A stretch of DNA of 64,000 nucleotides from Vespa crabro. Lineage: Eukaryota; Arthropoda; Insecta; Hymenoptera; Vespidae. The notes under the pieces were generated by a model that did not search any database, was not told where the DNA came from, and saw nothing but the letters and a program-made list of their open reading frames with translations. The position numbers were made by a program, and so were the translations under genes. Where the stretch lies: NCBI RefSeq assembly GCF_910589235.1, contig NC_060960.1, forward strand, positions 2,745,839 through 2,809,838, read 5' to 3'. Of the stretch, positions 26,601-38,805 are shown one piece after another. Numbering within the stretch: position 1 is the first letter of the stretch; every line of letters starts with the position of its first letter.

Positions 26601-28621
26601 CGAGCGAGCGAGAAAAAGAGAGAAACAGAGTGAGAGGAACCGGCCGAAGCGGCGCTCGATCTCGCTCGGCTATCCTCGACTGCCTTTACTTTTCTCATGC
26701 GAACGTTCGTTCGTTCGTTCGTCTGCGACGTGATGCATCGAACGTATCATCCTTTTCATTTTGATTTTATCTCGTATTTCAATCGTTTCATGTAATTTCT
26801 TTTGGAAAGGTCACACTCTCTCGCAGGACGTTGAAAAACTTTCATATTGTATAAGTTATATTTCCATTCAATAATATTCGATCATTTTATAAATGATAGA
26901 AAAAAAAAAGAGGGAGGGAATAAATATGAATTTCTAATCGTCAAAGACGAATCCATCCTTTTGTGTTTACGTTTTAAAACATACGTCCTTGGTATTAAAC
27001 GATATCGAGCACGTTTCTTCAACGCATTCCCCCTCGATTGCGAAGTCTCTTTATATATCAGATTAACGCGATCGTACTCGTTTCGCGCGATAAAGTATGT
27101 CGACTCGTAAAATTGCGCGGGCAAAAAGATACCAGTTTGAAAGGTGTTTAGGCGGCGTAAACTTTAAACGTTCGCACGTTCACGTCCTAATTTCAAGAAT
27201 CGTAGGTGGTTTGTACAAGTGTTTTATCATATATCACGGTTTTATTCGTACATACATATAAAGATTGAATTATGCGTCCTTTTGACTTGAATGGACCTCG
27301 TGATTATGATCATGTGGTTAAGTCGAGTCAATCGGATATACATACGCTTAGGTTACGTGTTTTGTCAGGAATGTGTTCCCTGTAATTCGGAGAATATAGC
27401 TTATCAATATCTGTGAATTAGACTTAAATACATCAATACATATATCGATGTATACATATATATATATATGTGTGTGTGTGTGTGTATATATATATATACA
27501 TATATATATACTATACATATTCATTATTTTCTATTCATTTCGTTATGACTAAATATTTATAATAGATAATAGATAGTTTCTTCATTATCCTTTACATATG
27601 TAATAATAATGTGACTAAATACGACCCAAAGAAGTATTATTATCATTTTAAAAGTTAATCACAACTCATAAAAGTATATTATTTTCCATGATTTAATATA
27701 TACGTAAATTATTTTCTTATCACGAATGCTAACAGCTTTACTACTACCATTCTTCTTATCGATTTGGTCGTATTTTAAATATCATTCAAAGACTGTATTA
27801 CAATGATAAATGTTGTTAAAATAAGCAAAACAGAAATTCACGCGAGTGACATTCATTCGGATCGAAATACATGCTAGAGATCAAAGTGCGCATGCATGAA
27901 GCGAAGCACACGATGCTTATTTTTTTTCTCTCTTTCTCTTTCTTTATACCAATCACGTACCACAATCATGATTGACGCTAATTCGTCGGGATCGAACTTT
28001 TGTCAATCAAGGAACACAAAATGAGAATTACGCTGCCCATGTCCTCCAGACTGATTTCTCGCTCTTTTTTTTTTTTTTTTTTTTTCATTCTCTCTCCCCA
28101 TCTCTCTTTTTTCATCGTCCCTGCCTTCTTCCGCCGGAAAGGACGATATTCCGTGAGAAATCGCCGAGGTTCTTTGCAGTCTCTCACGCTTTGTTTCTCT
28201 TGCTCTTGATTCGAGATATCGCGAGATCGAGATCAACTTTTCCTATCTTGTTAACTAATAATTTTCTCGAGAAACATGATTACTTTTTTTTTTTTTTTTT
28301 TTTTTTTTATAAATCTGTTTTACACGAGAAACGATGGTTGATCGATTTTTTTCTTGTTTTTTTTTTCTGGTTTTCCCGTTCTTTTCTTTTTTCTCTCTTT
28401 TTTTTTTTCTTTTTTCTTTTTTCTTTTTTTTTTTCAAAAGAACCGTTCACAAGTCGTAATTGACAGATTTTTCGACTTTGTGAAGTTTTTAAAAATTTAC
28501 TATACCATAGTATTTGATCGATACTTAATTTTTTATATTTAAAATAACTTTTCTTCGTAATTACTTTAAACACTATCAAATAACAAAGCTTTGCATGTTC
28601 GCTTAATAAATAATTTACTAC

Positions 28622-28626
<5 letters not shown>

Positions 28627-28680
<54 letters not shown>
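28627..28680. repeat. AT dinucleotide microsatellite, about 54 nt
   Basis: Uninterrupted TA repeats. Comparable shorter AT arrays occur at 12428-12465 and 18893-18930. Cruciform or slippage prone; no further meaning is visible. Confidence 0.9.
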
Positions 28681-28685
<5 letters not shown>

Positions 28686-29888
28686 ACTATGTATCATATA
28701 TAAAAAATAACTCTGATTACTATATATAGTAAAATAAAGTTGTATTACTTAATTATTAATTATTATTCATTTAAAGTTATAACAATTTTATGTTACAAAT
28801 GTAACATAAAAGCTACAATTGTAATAATACATTCTACAATATACATTTAAAACATATATTTTATAAAAAAATATTAAACAACAATATATATAAATTTATA
28901 AATTTTCTCTACTATTTATTATACGGAGTTAATCACTTTGACAAATGAACGGTTCATTATGACAATTATTTAAGAATTCTAAATTATTTACAATCAATTT
29001 TCACACACACGAGGAACGATGATTGGTTGATTTATCTTTTCTTTTCTTTTTATTTTTTTGTTTTTGTTATCGAGTATGTGTATTCCATAGAAAAGAAGTT
29101 CAGCGAAAGGGAGAAGGAAGAAGAAGGGAACTGTAAGCAAAGTGAAACTGGTGAAAGCACATGCTCGGCTGGACGCGAACATTCGAGTTTAACACATCGT
29201 TTTCGTGAAACTCGACGCTCTTTTGCTTTTCACGGAAGAGTCTGATAGTTTTGTAAGAAACTCTACGAAACGCGTTTCTTAAGACGGTCTCAAGAAATGA
29301 ACTGCTTTGTCCAATATGAAGGAATACGATGTTTTCTCTTTTTTTAAATTTACCGCATCAGAATGGATGAAGTTGAGAAGTTTACGAGAATGAGGTTAAG
29401 AAAAGGGTTACTTTTTTTTATTTCTTTTTTATTCATTTATTTTTCTTTTTTTTAGGTTATAAATCGACTTTTCACAGAGACGGATAAAAAAAGATATTAT
29501 GCAATTAAATAAATATGAAATAATAGTATGAGAAAAAAAGAAATAGGAGAGATTGAGAGATCCGCTTGCATGATAACCGAATACGGATGCGTCGTATTCG
29601 GTATCATTTATATTTGTTCTGCAATACTAGATTTCAAGAATAGTATTATTCAGCCATAAAGATTACGTTAAATCATAAAATCATTACATCTAAAAAAAAA
29701 TCTCTCTTACTGTGATTTTATTATGAACTTTTTTCATGTTATATACAAAAATTTACATGCAACTTTGCTTATTCATTATTCGATGAATATCATCAAGAAA
29801 AATATTTGAAGACAATCATAATGAATAAATTCTTGAAAAACCTTACGGCAAATGATGATCAAGTGTGTTAACACGCATGTGAACACAG

Positions 29889-29953
29889 TTAATTTGATTA
29901 AAGATTCCAAGTTCTGGCAGTTAGCCAAAATTTAAAATCTTTAATCAAATTAA
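29889..29953. repeat. Perfect 18-bp hairpin with 29-nt loop
   Basis: Positions 29889-29906 (TTAATTTGATTAAAGATT) are exactly complementary to 29936-29953. The loop carries a mini-stem (GGC...GCC). The total size of 65 nt is in the range of a small precursor-like hairpin, but AT-rich stems of this kind also arise from decayed inverted repeats. No transcription evidence is available. Confidence 0.7.
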
Positions 29954-31844
29954 GTACCAAGCGTAAGTGGATAAATTATATACTTCAGAAAATTGGTCTT
30001 ATCGAGAAAAAAAGTTCATTAACTTATTTAAAGGGCTACGGGGGGTTTGTTTTCGTCATATTGATCGAAGACGACATCTGTATATTCAATTGACCTTGAC
30101 AGAAGCAAATTCTCTAGAGTGCATAACAAATCTAATCGTTTTAGAATGATCGTGGGCGTCACTCGTTCGAAGAATTTTATCTAATTTTTTTTTACGATTA
30201 ATTAATATTGAAATCTAGAGAGAGAAAAAATAATTTCAAAAGTGTTGGTATTGTAGCGTGCACGAACGTATATGAACTAAAATTTATTTGATGGAAGACA
30301 TCGAAGAAATGATTTAAATCATAGATCATTCCCTCGTAGAAATAGGTGTTAATTGTATGATTGAGCTCGAGGAGACAGTAAAATAGAATGAAACGTTGAT
30401 TGGATCTAATCTTTAACTAACATAGAATCGACGTTTCACTTACCTACCGGAAATGGTTCTCGACTTGTGTTGAAATGTTTGGAACGATTATGTGTCTCCT
30501 TTCATTACGATAATATAATGTTCATTTTCTCTTCATCTTATTTCTTTTTCTTGGTTTTTTCTTTTCTTTTTTTTTTTTTTATCATTATTACTATTATAAG
30601 CTTTACGAAACTGTAGATTTTTTTTTGGTAACGATAACGATTCTACACAATCTCATTTTCGAAACTTCCTAATAGTCAACCAATGGTAATACGTTTCTTT
30701 TCCTTCTATTAATATCTTTTATCACGTCGCTTGTCAGTGATATATTAATTTAGATCTCTTTATGTTCTATCATTCTTCATTCATAAACATTCATAAAACC
30801 TATTTACAGGGATCTTTATGTTTCTCAATCGAATGGTTTCTAGGTTATGAGATTTATCTCTCGCGATCTTTTTCTACGCAATGTTCCTCTTTACACACAC
30901 GCAAACACATTTTGTCTCGCTCATATTCCCGACTATAAATTTCTCTGGCGCGCCATTTTCAAACAAAGCTTCTACTCGACGATTGTATTCCAAAGTAATG
31001 CAATTGCTTAGGTTTTGTTTTTCTCTATTAAATGCCACGGAGATTTCACAATGGTCATGACAAATCAATTTTCATGAGAATTTTAAAATGAATACTGCGA
31101 TTATTCATTACTTTGTTTTTACGATACTATAAAGTTAACGTTAGTCAAATATATCGAGGATGAAAAAAAAAAAGAAATAAAAGAAAAAGGAAAAAACTAG
31201 GATTCCACCCGACTTCAAGACAAAGATTCTCATTTGCCGACGAGTAATTTCTGTTGCTCTTTAAAAGTCTACATAAAATACGTTTCGTTTGCGACGTTTA
31301 TAAGACTCGTACACGTTCGAGTTTAATTAAAATTGTGCTCTAGAAACGAAGCGTGCCTCACATTCGTCTCGCATCAACAGAACTCGTGTTTTTCCACGAG
31401 GAATCGTCTTTTCTCGGAAGATTTTCGTCGTTCGTCGAAAAGCGTCTGTACTTTCTCCGCATATTGCATGCTTCTTGAGAAATACACACGTGTGTGTATA
31501 TGTATGTACATATGATGTATATATGTATGTATGCATGTGATGTATGTATGTATATATGTATACGTAGATACATATGCAAGTTGTTTAGGCATTCACTGTC
31601 AACGTTGGCAGCGAGCAAAGTGTTGCCAAGCAGCCCGTCTTCTTTCGGGTTATGTATATACATTAGAAATGTGTTACGTAAACTAACGAATGTTTCTCTT
31701 TAACACGTTTTTCAATCTGTTAAGATTAATTTCGCTGAAATTTCGATCTTGACCGATAATGATTATTAATGTTAAATAATAATATCCTCACATTCCTTAT
31801 TTTCTTCCTCTTTATTGTCTTCCTCTTTTTTTATTTTTTTACAG

Positions 31845-31906
31845 GTGAGCTGTCAACATGAACAGCAGATGACTGTTGGCTGAGCCAGTGCTCGTTTAAG
31901 TTTAAT
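31845..31906 (+). promoter_or_regulatory. PI4KB 5' leader with a four-codon upstream ORF
   Basis: After the acceptor (a long pyrimidine tract ending ACAG at 31844) there are 62 nt before the predicted start. An upstream ATG at 31858 opens a four-codon frame (Met-Asn-Ser-Arg) closed by TGA at 31870-31872, which could dampen translation of the main frame. The exon begins GTGAGC, which is itself a donor-like sequence, so acceptor and donor motifs abut. A TAA in frame with the main ORF lies at 31898-31900, two codons before the ATG at 31907, which supports that start. Confidence 0.6.
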
Positions 31907-34900
31907 ATGAGCGAAGTCGTAGCCGTAACAGTGCCTACTGGTGGATCGACGCGCCAGGAAAGCGTGGCACATATCAAAAGGCACAAATTAGCTAACTGTA
32001 ATGTTCCTCTTGTTCATGGCCGACCAAATCCATCAATCAGCGCTCGCAATAGGCTGACAACTCATCAACGAAATCATAGTTTGGACTTTAGGTACATGAA
32101 TTTCTCTATGTATCTTTCTTAAAATAGTGATAAAGATAATTGCGAGATCAGATAATTGGATCATGAAATTATGATGACAAGCGGGAAACTTTGAGATATT
32201 AATTATAATATTTATTATAGGTCAATGGGTATCTTACTTCCACCGGTGCCCCAAGCGGCCGCGACAACGTTAACGCTGCACCATAGAAACAGAAGCCTGG
32301 ATTCGGCTTTACAACGAATCCCTGAGGTGGACGTTACTCCGAGTCCAGAATGCGAGACGAACCCTACGCCCGTAATTAAGACAACGGTGCCAACCTGCAA
32401 GGGACGTAGTCGAGAACGCGAAGATCTCGCTAGTCTTGGATCCGACGACTCTGGTATACTCTGTGGTTCCGACAGCGGTTCTAGTGACGCTGCCAACACA
32501 GCTACCAGAGAGTCAAGTGTAGATCATTTGCATAGTAGAGAAAGTCTCGATTCTACTTTGTCACAAACAGGAGATATGGATGGGATTGATGCTGTTGACG
32601 GAGAAGACAACAGTGGGGTGTCTGTATCAGTGTCCCCTGTGGAATTAGTGTTACGTAGTGAGTCCTTGCCCGAAAAGAATGGTGATCGTGAACTCTGTAA
32701 ACTAAAGAATCTCGATAAAACTAATCATGAAACTGAGGAACACTCTGGTATAGTCCTTTGTCCTAAAGAACTTCAAAATCATGAATACTCATGCGAGGAA
32801 CCTTGTAATAGCATATCTGAGAAAGCTATGGAGTATCAAAACTCTTCCTCCGAAGTAGCCATGGTACAAGGAGAATTGGCAGGCGCTGCGATGACTTTGT
32901 GTTGTGGCACCTCTGCACAACCTGATAAAGAAACTGTAAAAAAACAACCAGAAGTTCAAAGACAAGAGACAGTTCAGCCAAAGCCATCGGAGGGATGTTT
33001 ACTCAGGTTATTCGAGAGTCAAATATTTGATATGTCTATGGCCATATCCTATCTTTTCAATTCCAAAGAACCAGGTGTTCAGAGTTATCTAGGTAAGTTT
33101 TTTAATAGAAATTCTTAATTGATATTTTCTAAATCATATAATTGCTAACTTTTTATGAGAAAATTGATATGAATTTACATACTTTTAGATAAATCTTGCA
33201 TTATGGATTCTTGCATAGAAACAGAAAATTCACACATATTTAGTATATTTTTAGGTAACAAGATGTTCAGTTTTCCTGATAACGAAGTGGATTTCTATTT
33301 GCCACAATTGGTGTTAATGTATATACAACTTCATGATGTTACTGAAGTTCTTTATCCATATCTTGTCCATAGGTAAAAATATATTTTTCATGAATCTATT
33401 TGACATATCATATTCCTATTGTATTAACGTTTTTATCTTTTTTACAGATGTAGACAATCGGCCGATTTCTCGTTAAAATGTGCTTGGCTATTAGATGCAT
33501 ACAGCTCTGATGCTCATTTGCCATCCAAAAAGAAGTCTCATGGGACCAAATTAAAAAATCTCATTTTGTCAGATGAACTTAGGTAAGAATTTAAATAGAA
33601 AATGCTATGTATTATTAGAATATATTATAGTACATTTCTAAAATATTATAAATTCAGGCCGAAAGGAAATCTGACACGAAAGCAACGATCTTCCGCGTTG
33701 CAAGTTCCTGCTTCGCCGCCATTACCTTTAACACAGAACGTTATGTCACCTAATAAGAAAACTCACCAAAGATCTCAATCGGATGCTACTGGATTGTTCC
33801 AAACTTTACGCCGTAGTCATTCCGGTATATATAAAATTTAAATCAAGTTTATATTCAAAAAATATTAAATGAAAATTCATCTATTTGTTTTTTATAAAGG
33901 TACAATAAATAAAGTAAGCCTTGGGGACCTGAGCTCTGGTCGAGCATTTGACAATGGTTGTACCTGTTTTTATTCCTGCCAAGGTGTGGTAAATGATTTA
34001 AGAGGTCAAAAAACCGATTGCTTCTGCAATGTAAGTAAATTGGTATTTATAAAAAGCTCACTTAATTTGAATAATACATGATATTGATTATTCTTGTTTT
34101 ATTTCATTATAACAGGCACCCCGTCTTGCTCCAGAACTTGAATTTATTCAAGCATTGATATCTATTGGTAAATTACTTGGGACTATTCCAACAAAGGAAA
34201 GTAAGACTGTACAGTTGGTAGCAGAACTTAACACTCTTAATTTAAATCTTCCTGCAAGGGTATGGTTGCCTTTGCATAGTACAGTACCGCATCATATTGT
34301 AAGAGTCCCTCCACAATATGCTGCTGTGCTTAATAGTAAAGATAAGGTTGATATTTTTAATTCTTATACTTCTATAAATATTTATTTCATATCATTACAG
34401 TTGTAAATTTTACTACTTCAGGCACCATATATTATTTATGTCGAAGTATTGGAAGTAGAAGATTTATATACATCACCTGTGCCGACCAAAATTATGGGAA
34501 GTTCATTAAGGCATACGAAGTCTGAAGAAAATTTAACTGGTGGTGAACAGTCTAATGTGACGTCATCATCTAATCTGGTTTCTGCTGAAATGCAGCAAAA
34601 CGTAACAACAGCACTTAGACAAACTCCTGTTAAAAATATCTCTCCATATTCTGTTAAAAATACAGAAATAGCATTTAATTTTCCCGATGACGATCCAAAT
34701 GATTGTTGGAGTCAAGAAGACGATGAAATCACACAACAGGTAACGTTAGTTATACATATATGCTTGTTTTCTTCATATTTCTTTATTATTCAACTTTTGT
34801 TTTCTATCTCAACAGTATTTACAATTACGTAAGCCCAGAGATAGAGATACGATATCGCAATTAAGTCAAGAATCATCTGATAGTCGAGAACCAGTTTTTG

Positions 34901-36037
34901 TACCTGGTGATATAAAACGTCGTCTAAGTGAAATGACTGCTACACCTAGTGCAACATTTAACCATGATCCAGAGGATCCATCAGCCGCCGTCCTCAAAGA
35001 GCCATGGGAATTAAAGCAGAAACGTATTAGAGCATCCAGTCCATATGGTCATTTAGCTTCTTGGAGACTTCTTGCCGTTATTGTAAAATGTGGGGATGAT
35101 TTAAGACAAGAACTTCTTGCTTCCCAATTACTTTCAATGTTACAAAAAATTTGGCTAGATGAGAAAATTCCACTTTGGGTTCGACCATACAAGTATGATA
35201 AAAATTATTCCTATAAATATTAACTTATGTCTTTTAACAAGTTACAATTCACTGCAACTTCATATAATTTGTAGGATTTTATGTTTATCCAATGATAGTG
35301 GATTGATAGAACCAATATTGAACACAGTATCTTTACATCAAATAAAAAAGCACTGTCAGCTGACTCTTCTACAATACTTCGAACGAGAATTTGGTCCTTC
35401 AAATTCAGAAGCGTTTATCGTAGCTCAAAAGAACTTCGTGCAAAGTTGTGCTGCTTACTGTCTTATAAGTTATCTCATTCAAGTGAAGGATCGTCACAAT
35501 GGAAATATTTTACTACATAGCGATGGACACCTAATACATATAGATTTTGGATTCATATTATCAACCTCACCTCGCAATTTGGGATTTGAGACCAGTCCAT
35601 TTAAATTGACTCCCGAATTTGTTGAAGTGATGGGTGGTAGTCAATCAAAAATTTTTCAACAATTTAAAACTCTCATTCTTCAAGGTTTAATCGCAGCACG
35701 AAAGCATATGGAAAAGATTGTTAATCTAGTAGAAATCATGTTATCAGGTAATACCTCTTTAGTAATCAATGCATAATAATTGATACTTTATCTTTGCTCA
35801 TAAAAAATTCCTTTATATAACCTTAATCATTTTTTGTTTCCCGTTATAGGATCTCAACTTCCTTGTTTCCGTAGTGGAGGAGCCGCTACGGTTCAAGGAT
35901 TGAAAAATAGATTTCATCTTACGCTTACGGAAGACCAATTACGTCGCCATGTTGAAGATTTGGTCGAAGGTAGCATTCATTCTTGGTCTACTAAACTGTA
36001 TGACCGATATCAGTACTTCGCAAACGGTACTCTTTAA
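31907..36037 (+). CDS. PI4KB: Phosphatidylinositol 4-kinase beta (PI4KIIIbeta / four wheel drive)
   Basis: Phosphorylates phosphatidylinositol at the 4 position, mainly on Golgi membranes, making PI4P for trafficking; fly fwd acts in cytokinesis with Rab11. Coding exons by splice motif and phase: 31907-32091, 32221-33092, 33255-33372, 33448-33582, 33658-33824, 33900-34030, 34116-34346, 34422-34739, 34816-35192, 35275-35747, 35850-36037; total 1064 residues. In order: a long Ser-rich N-terminus; the helical LKU domain from about residue 322 (LLRLFES, then SYLFNSKEPGVQ); a linker with THQRSQSDAT and LRRSHSG; and the kinase domain from about 720, with VKCGDDLRQE (Lys810), catalytic loop DRHNGN (917-922), DFG (935-937) and the conserved C-terminal TKLYDRYQYF. 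Human PI4KB is about 816 residues; the extra length is N-terminal and in a Cys-containing insert. All catalytic motifs are intact. It converges with ST7. Confidence 0.96.
34816..35747 (+). other. PI4KB catalytic core exons
   Basis: Two exons (34816-35192 and 35275-35747) carry the lipid-kinase core. The first has the conserved GDIKRRLSE and DPEDPSA stretches and the ATP-binding lysine in VKCGDDLRQE. The second has QVKDRHNGNILL, HIDFGF and SPRNLGFE. The split codon at the junction encodes Lys845 in PYKIL. Key residues of PI3/4-kinases are all present, so the enzyme is predicted active. Confidence 0.93.
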
Positions 36038-37440
36038 TGCCGTAGTGAAGCTTTTCATCCACGCCAGTGTCATAATTTTTTGGCGTTGGAAGATATTTTT
36101 ATCATGGACAAAGAAGAGAACAGTTGCAAATAATATCAATTTAATAATGTGGGATTTCTTCCACACTTTTAAATACACTTTTCAACATTCCACGAGCACA
36201 AAGTACTTTTGAATCTTTTCGATGGTCAAGGAGATATCGTTCCAGTGTGAATAAATTGCTCTCCGGTCCTTTTTTCTTTTTTGTTTTTGTTTTCTTTTTT
36301 TCTTTTTCTTTTTTGTTTTTTTCTATAAAATCAAATAGTCTAAATCGAATCGCGTTAACTGGATTAGGTCAATTACGTCTGATCTTCGAATTACTTGTCG
36401 CTTTGGCAGCCCAGTGTGGTGGGCATGGTAGGTAGATCATTTTAGAAGAAATTTGAGGCATTCGAAATGAGGCATGAATAGATAAAAATCATTTTAGATT
36501 AAACTCTTGAGGCATTTGAAACGAGAAGTTTTACGCGAACTACGCTGCTTTAAAGATATTGGATTGTAGCAAATAATAAGTACAGTTAATATATTTATTA
36601 TAAATGCTATAAAACATTAAATGATAAAGTATTTGTTATGACTATGTTAATTTATGGTAAACAAAACATATTAAGAAAATTGAGAGAAGATGACTATTTC
36701 CGTTTAAGAGAATTCAAATTTTAAACGGGAAATAATTTTTGATGTTTACAGTGCCCAGTTAGTTACATAATGTTTACATATGCATATTGTTTTTCGTTCA
36801 ATGTATTAATACAGCAGTTTATGTAAGCCTCAATTGACAATTACGAGTTATCTACTATCGGTGCAGATCTTGTAACATTGAATAAGTGTTGGACTGCTAG
36901 ATCGTTGTAGCCTATAACAGCGTAATTTGTTAAAGGTGCCTTATTTATAGAGAATGGTGGTTACGATCAAGTCTAAAAATGCAGTGAAGTGATTACAGGG
37001 CTGTCTGTCGATGCTACCCTTATAGTGAACTGGACAATCTGTTATTTGTAAATAAACACAATATGTGGACTTTTGTCGGATTGCAAGAAAATAATTCAAC
37101 CGTTTTGGCAGTAAATAAATCTATCCGGAACGGCATGAATGATGGAAGAAATGATGGGAAGAATCATATGTGCCGTTTGAACGTATATGGGCTGTACGTA
37201 AAAGGCTCAGATACTAACCGAAGACGAATACTCAAAAAAAAATATCTCCTACTTTATAGATCAATATTACTATATATTAATATATATTATATATTATATA
37301 CTGAAATATATAATATATAATATAAATATATATATAAATATATATATATATACATATTATATGTAATAATATAATATATATATATGTATATATACATATA
37401 TATATACATGTAATTGTAACAATCTATTAAGGATAATTCT
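36038..37440 (+). other. PI4KB 3' untranslated region, probable
   Basis: No further coding exon follows the stop at 36035-36037. Candidate poly(A) signals on the plus strand are AATAAA at 36250-36255, 37051-37056 and 37113-37118. The stretch ends in a dense AT-repeat block (about 37260-37410). The real transcript end cannot be chosen from sequence alone. Confidence 0.5.
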
Positions 37441-38805
37441 TATAGTAAAACTTAAGAACCACATTTGAAAAGTTTTTACATGTTCTTATTACGTACATTC
37501 ATAATTATAATACAAATTGTCTTAGCTATGTGGAAACAATTATTTAATACTATTCCTGCGTTATATCTGTTTTTTCTTTTTTTCGGGTAACTAAATTATA
37601 AAGTAAAAAAGTATTGTACATAAAAACAAAAAATTTAAATCAGTTATCATTTAAGGCTAATAGTGGATGAATGTTTGAAACAAAATCAAAGTCATGGTGA
37701 GCCAGCCCAGAGTACGAGAGACCTGGGCCCTCTGACTTCCAAGTGTCTTATATCTCTCTCTCCTATCATAACCGTCTCACGATAGACAGGCAGACCAGAG
37801 TTGATTCATTTCTCCAATAGTAATCGTTGGTTTTGTTATATTTTAATATAAATTAATTTATAATATAATGAAGAAGTTTTTTTATTCTAAATTTGTCAAT
37901 ACTCGTTGTATTATGTATATTTAATACAATTGTATAAGATCAGATTTATTAAAATTGTATCTATTTCCTTTATGTAACATATAAGCCATGTTTTATCTTA
38001 ACAATATGCAAAATATGAATATACCTGGTCTTGTTTGTTCTCTCAACTCATTACGAGCTATTGATAATATGAAATATCGAATAAATACGAATGCAATGAT
38101 ATGTACGTGTACTCTAACTATTTGCATATCCTCTTCAATAATTACGCAAGCAAAGTGCGTACAATTAATTGACAACACAACAAATTAAATCATTCATAAT
38201 TTATCATTGAATAGTTCATTGTTCAAAATCGTCCGTATAATTATAATTTTCTTATATAATGCAAAATCTAACAATGCAACAAGCATAAATTTCCATCGCA
38301 TCCTCACATAATTTAACTGTGTTCAAGCTCTTTTGATAAAAGAAAACAAAATAATAAATTACATCATTCAGTCAATTAAAAAATTAAATATAAAAATATC
38401 AAATATACGTATATTGAAGATTAGTAATGAAATTCTTTTTATTAATCATTCTTTTTAATATTTAAAAGCTATTTATATTATGTATTACATAATGTATTTA
38501 CGGCAGCAAAAAGAAAAATGAGAAACGAAAATTAAAAAGTGGAAAGTGCCGTAAGCATATCTACTTGTTTTTATTACTTGTACATCGTTTCATTCAAGGT
38601 AGATGATTTAATTGACTTACAATGCTAAATAATTAATTCGTACTATAAATACATATATCCAATCATCAGTCATAAAAATGTAATAAGGAAGAAGAGCTGT
38701 TCGCGAACATCTAATACGCTTATTTTTAGCGTATCTAACAAAGAAAAAAAAAGTGTATCATAAATATCACAATAGGTCTTGATTAATAGAGATCATAAGA
38801 AAATC
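37441..38805. other. Convergent intergenic stretch, PI4KB/ST7 3' ends
   Basis: No gene is seen. On the minus strand AATAAA signals (TTTATT on plus) occur at 38570-38575 and 38438-38443, 230-370 bases beyond the ST7 stop, and are plausible ST7 poly(A) sites. The rest is AT-rich, with a small GC-richer patch at 37690-37810. Confidence 0.5.

Larger units (their letters stand above)
23619..31844 (+). other. Non-coding stretch, probably PI4KB first intron
   Basis: No coding exon is seen. It contains an ATT/AAT palindromic tract (about 24058-24132), GAGC/GAGT repeats (26573-26612), TTCG repeats (26704-26722), an AT array (28627-28680), T runs of 21 and about 25 nt (28065-28085 and 28284-28308), a hairpin at 29889-29953 and TATG-type repeats at 31497-31575. 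If the 5' exon proposed at 23618 is right, the whole stretch is intron. Long open frames within T-rich tracts (such as 27972-28463) are compositional artefacts. Confidence 0.45.

Noticed and set aside
27972..28463. 163-codon Phe-rich plus-strand open frame
   Set aside because: Produced by runs of T; polyphenylalanine composition and no recognisable domain.
28320..29045. Similar short blocks ACACGAGAAACGATGGTTGAT and ACACGAGGAACGATGATTGGT about 680 bases apart
   Set aside because: Only about 30 bases match, within T-rich flanks; too weak to call a duplication or element ends.
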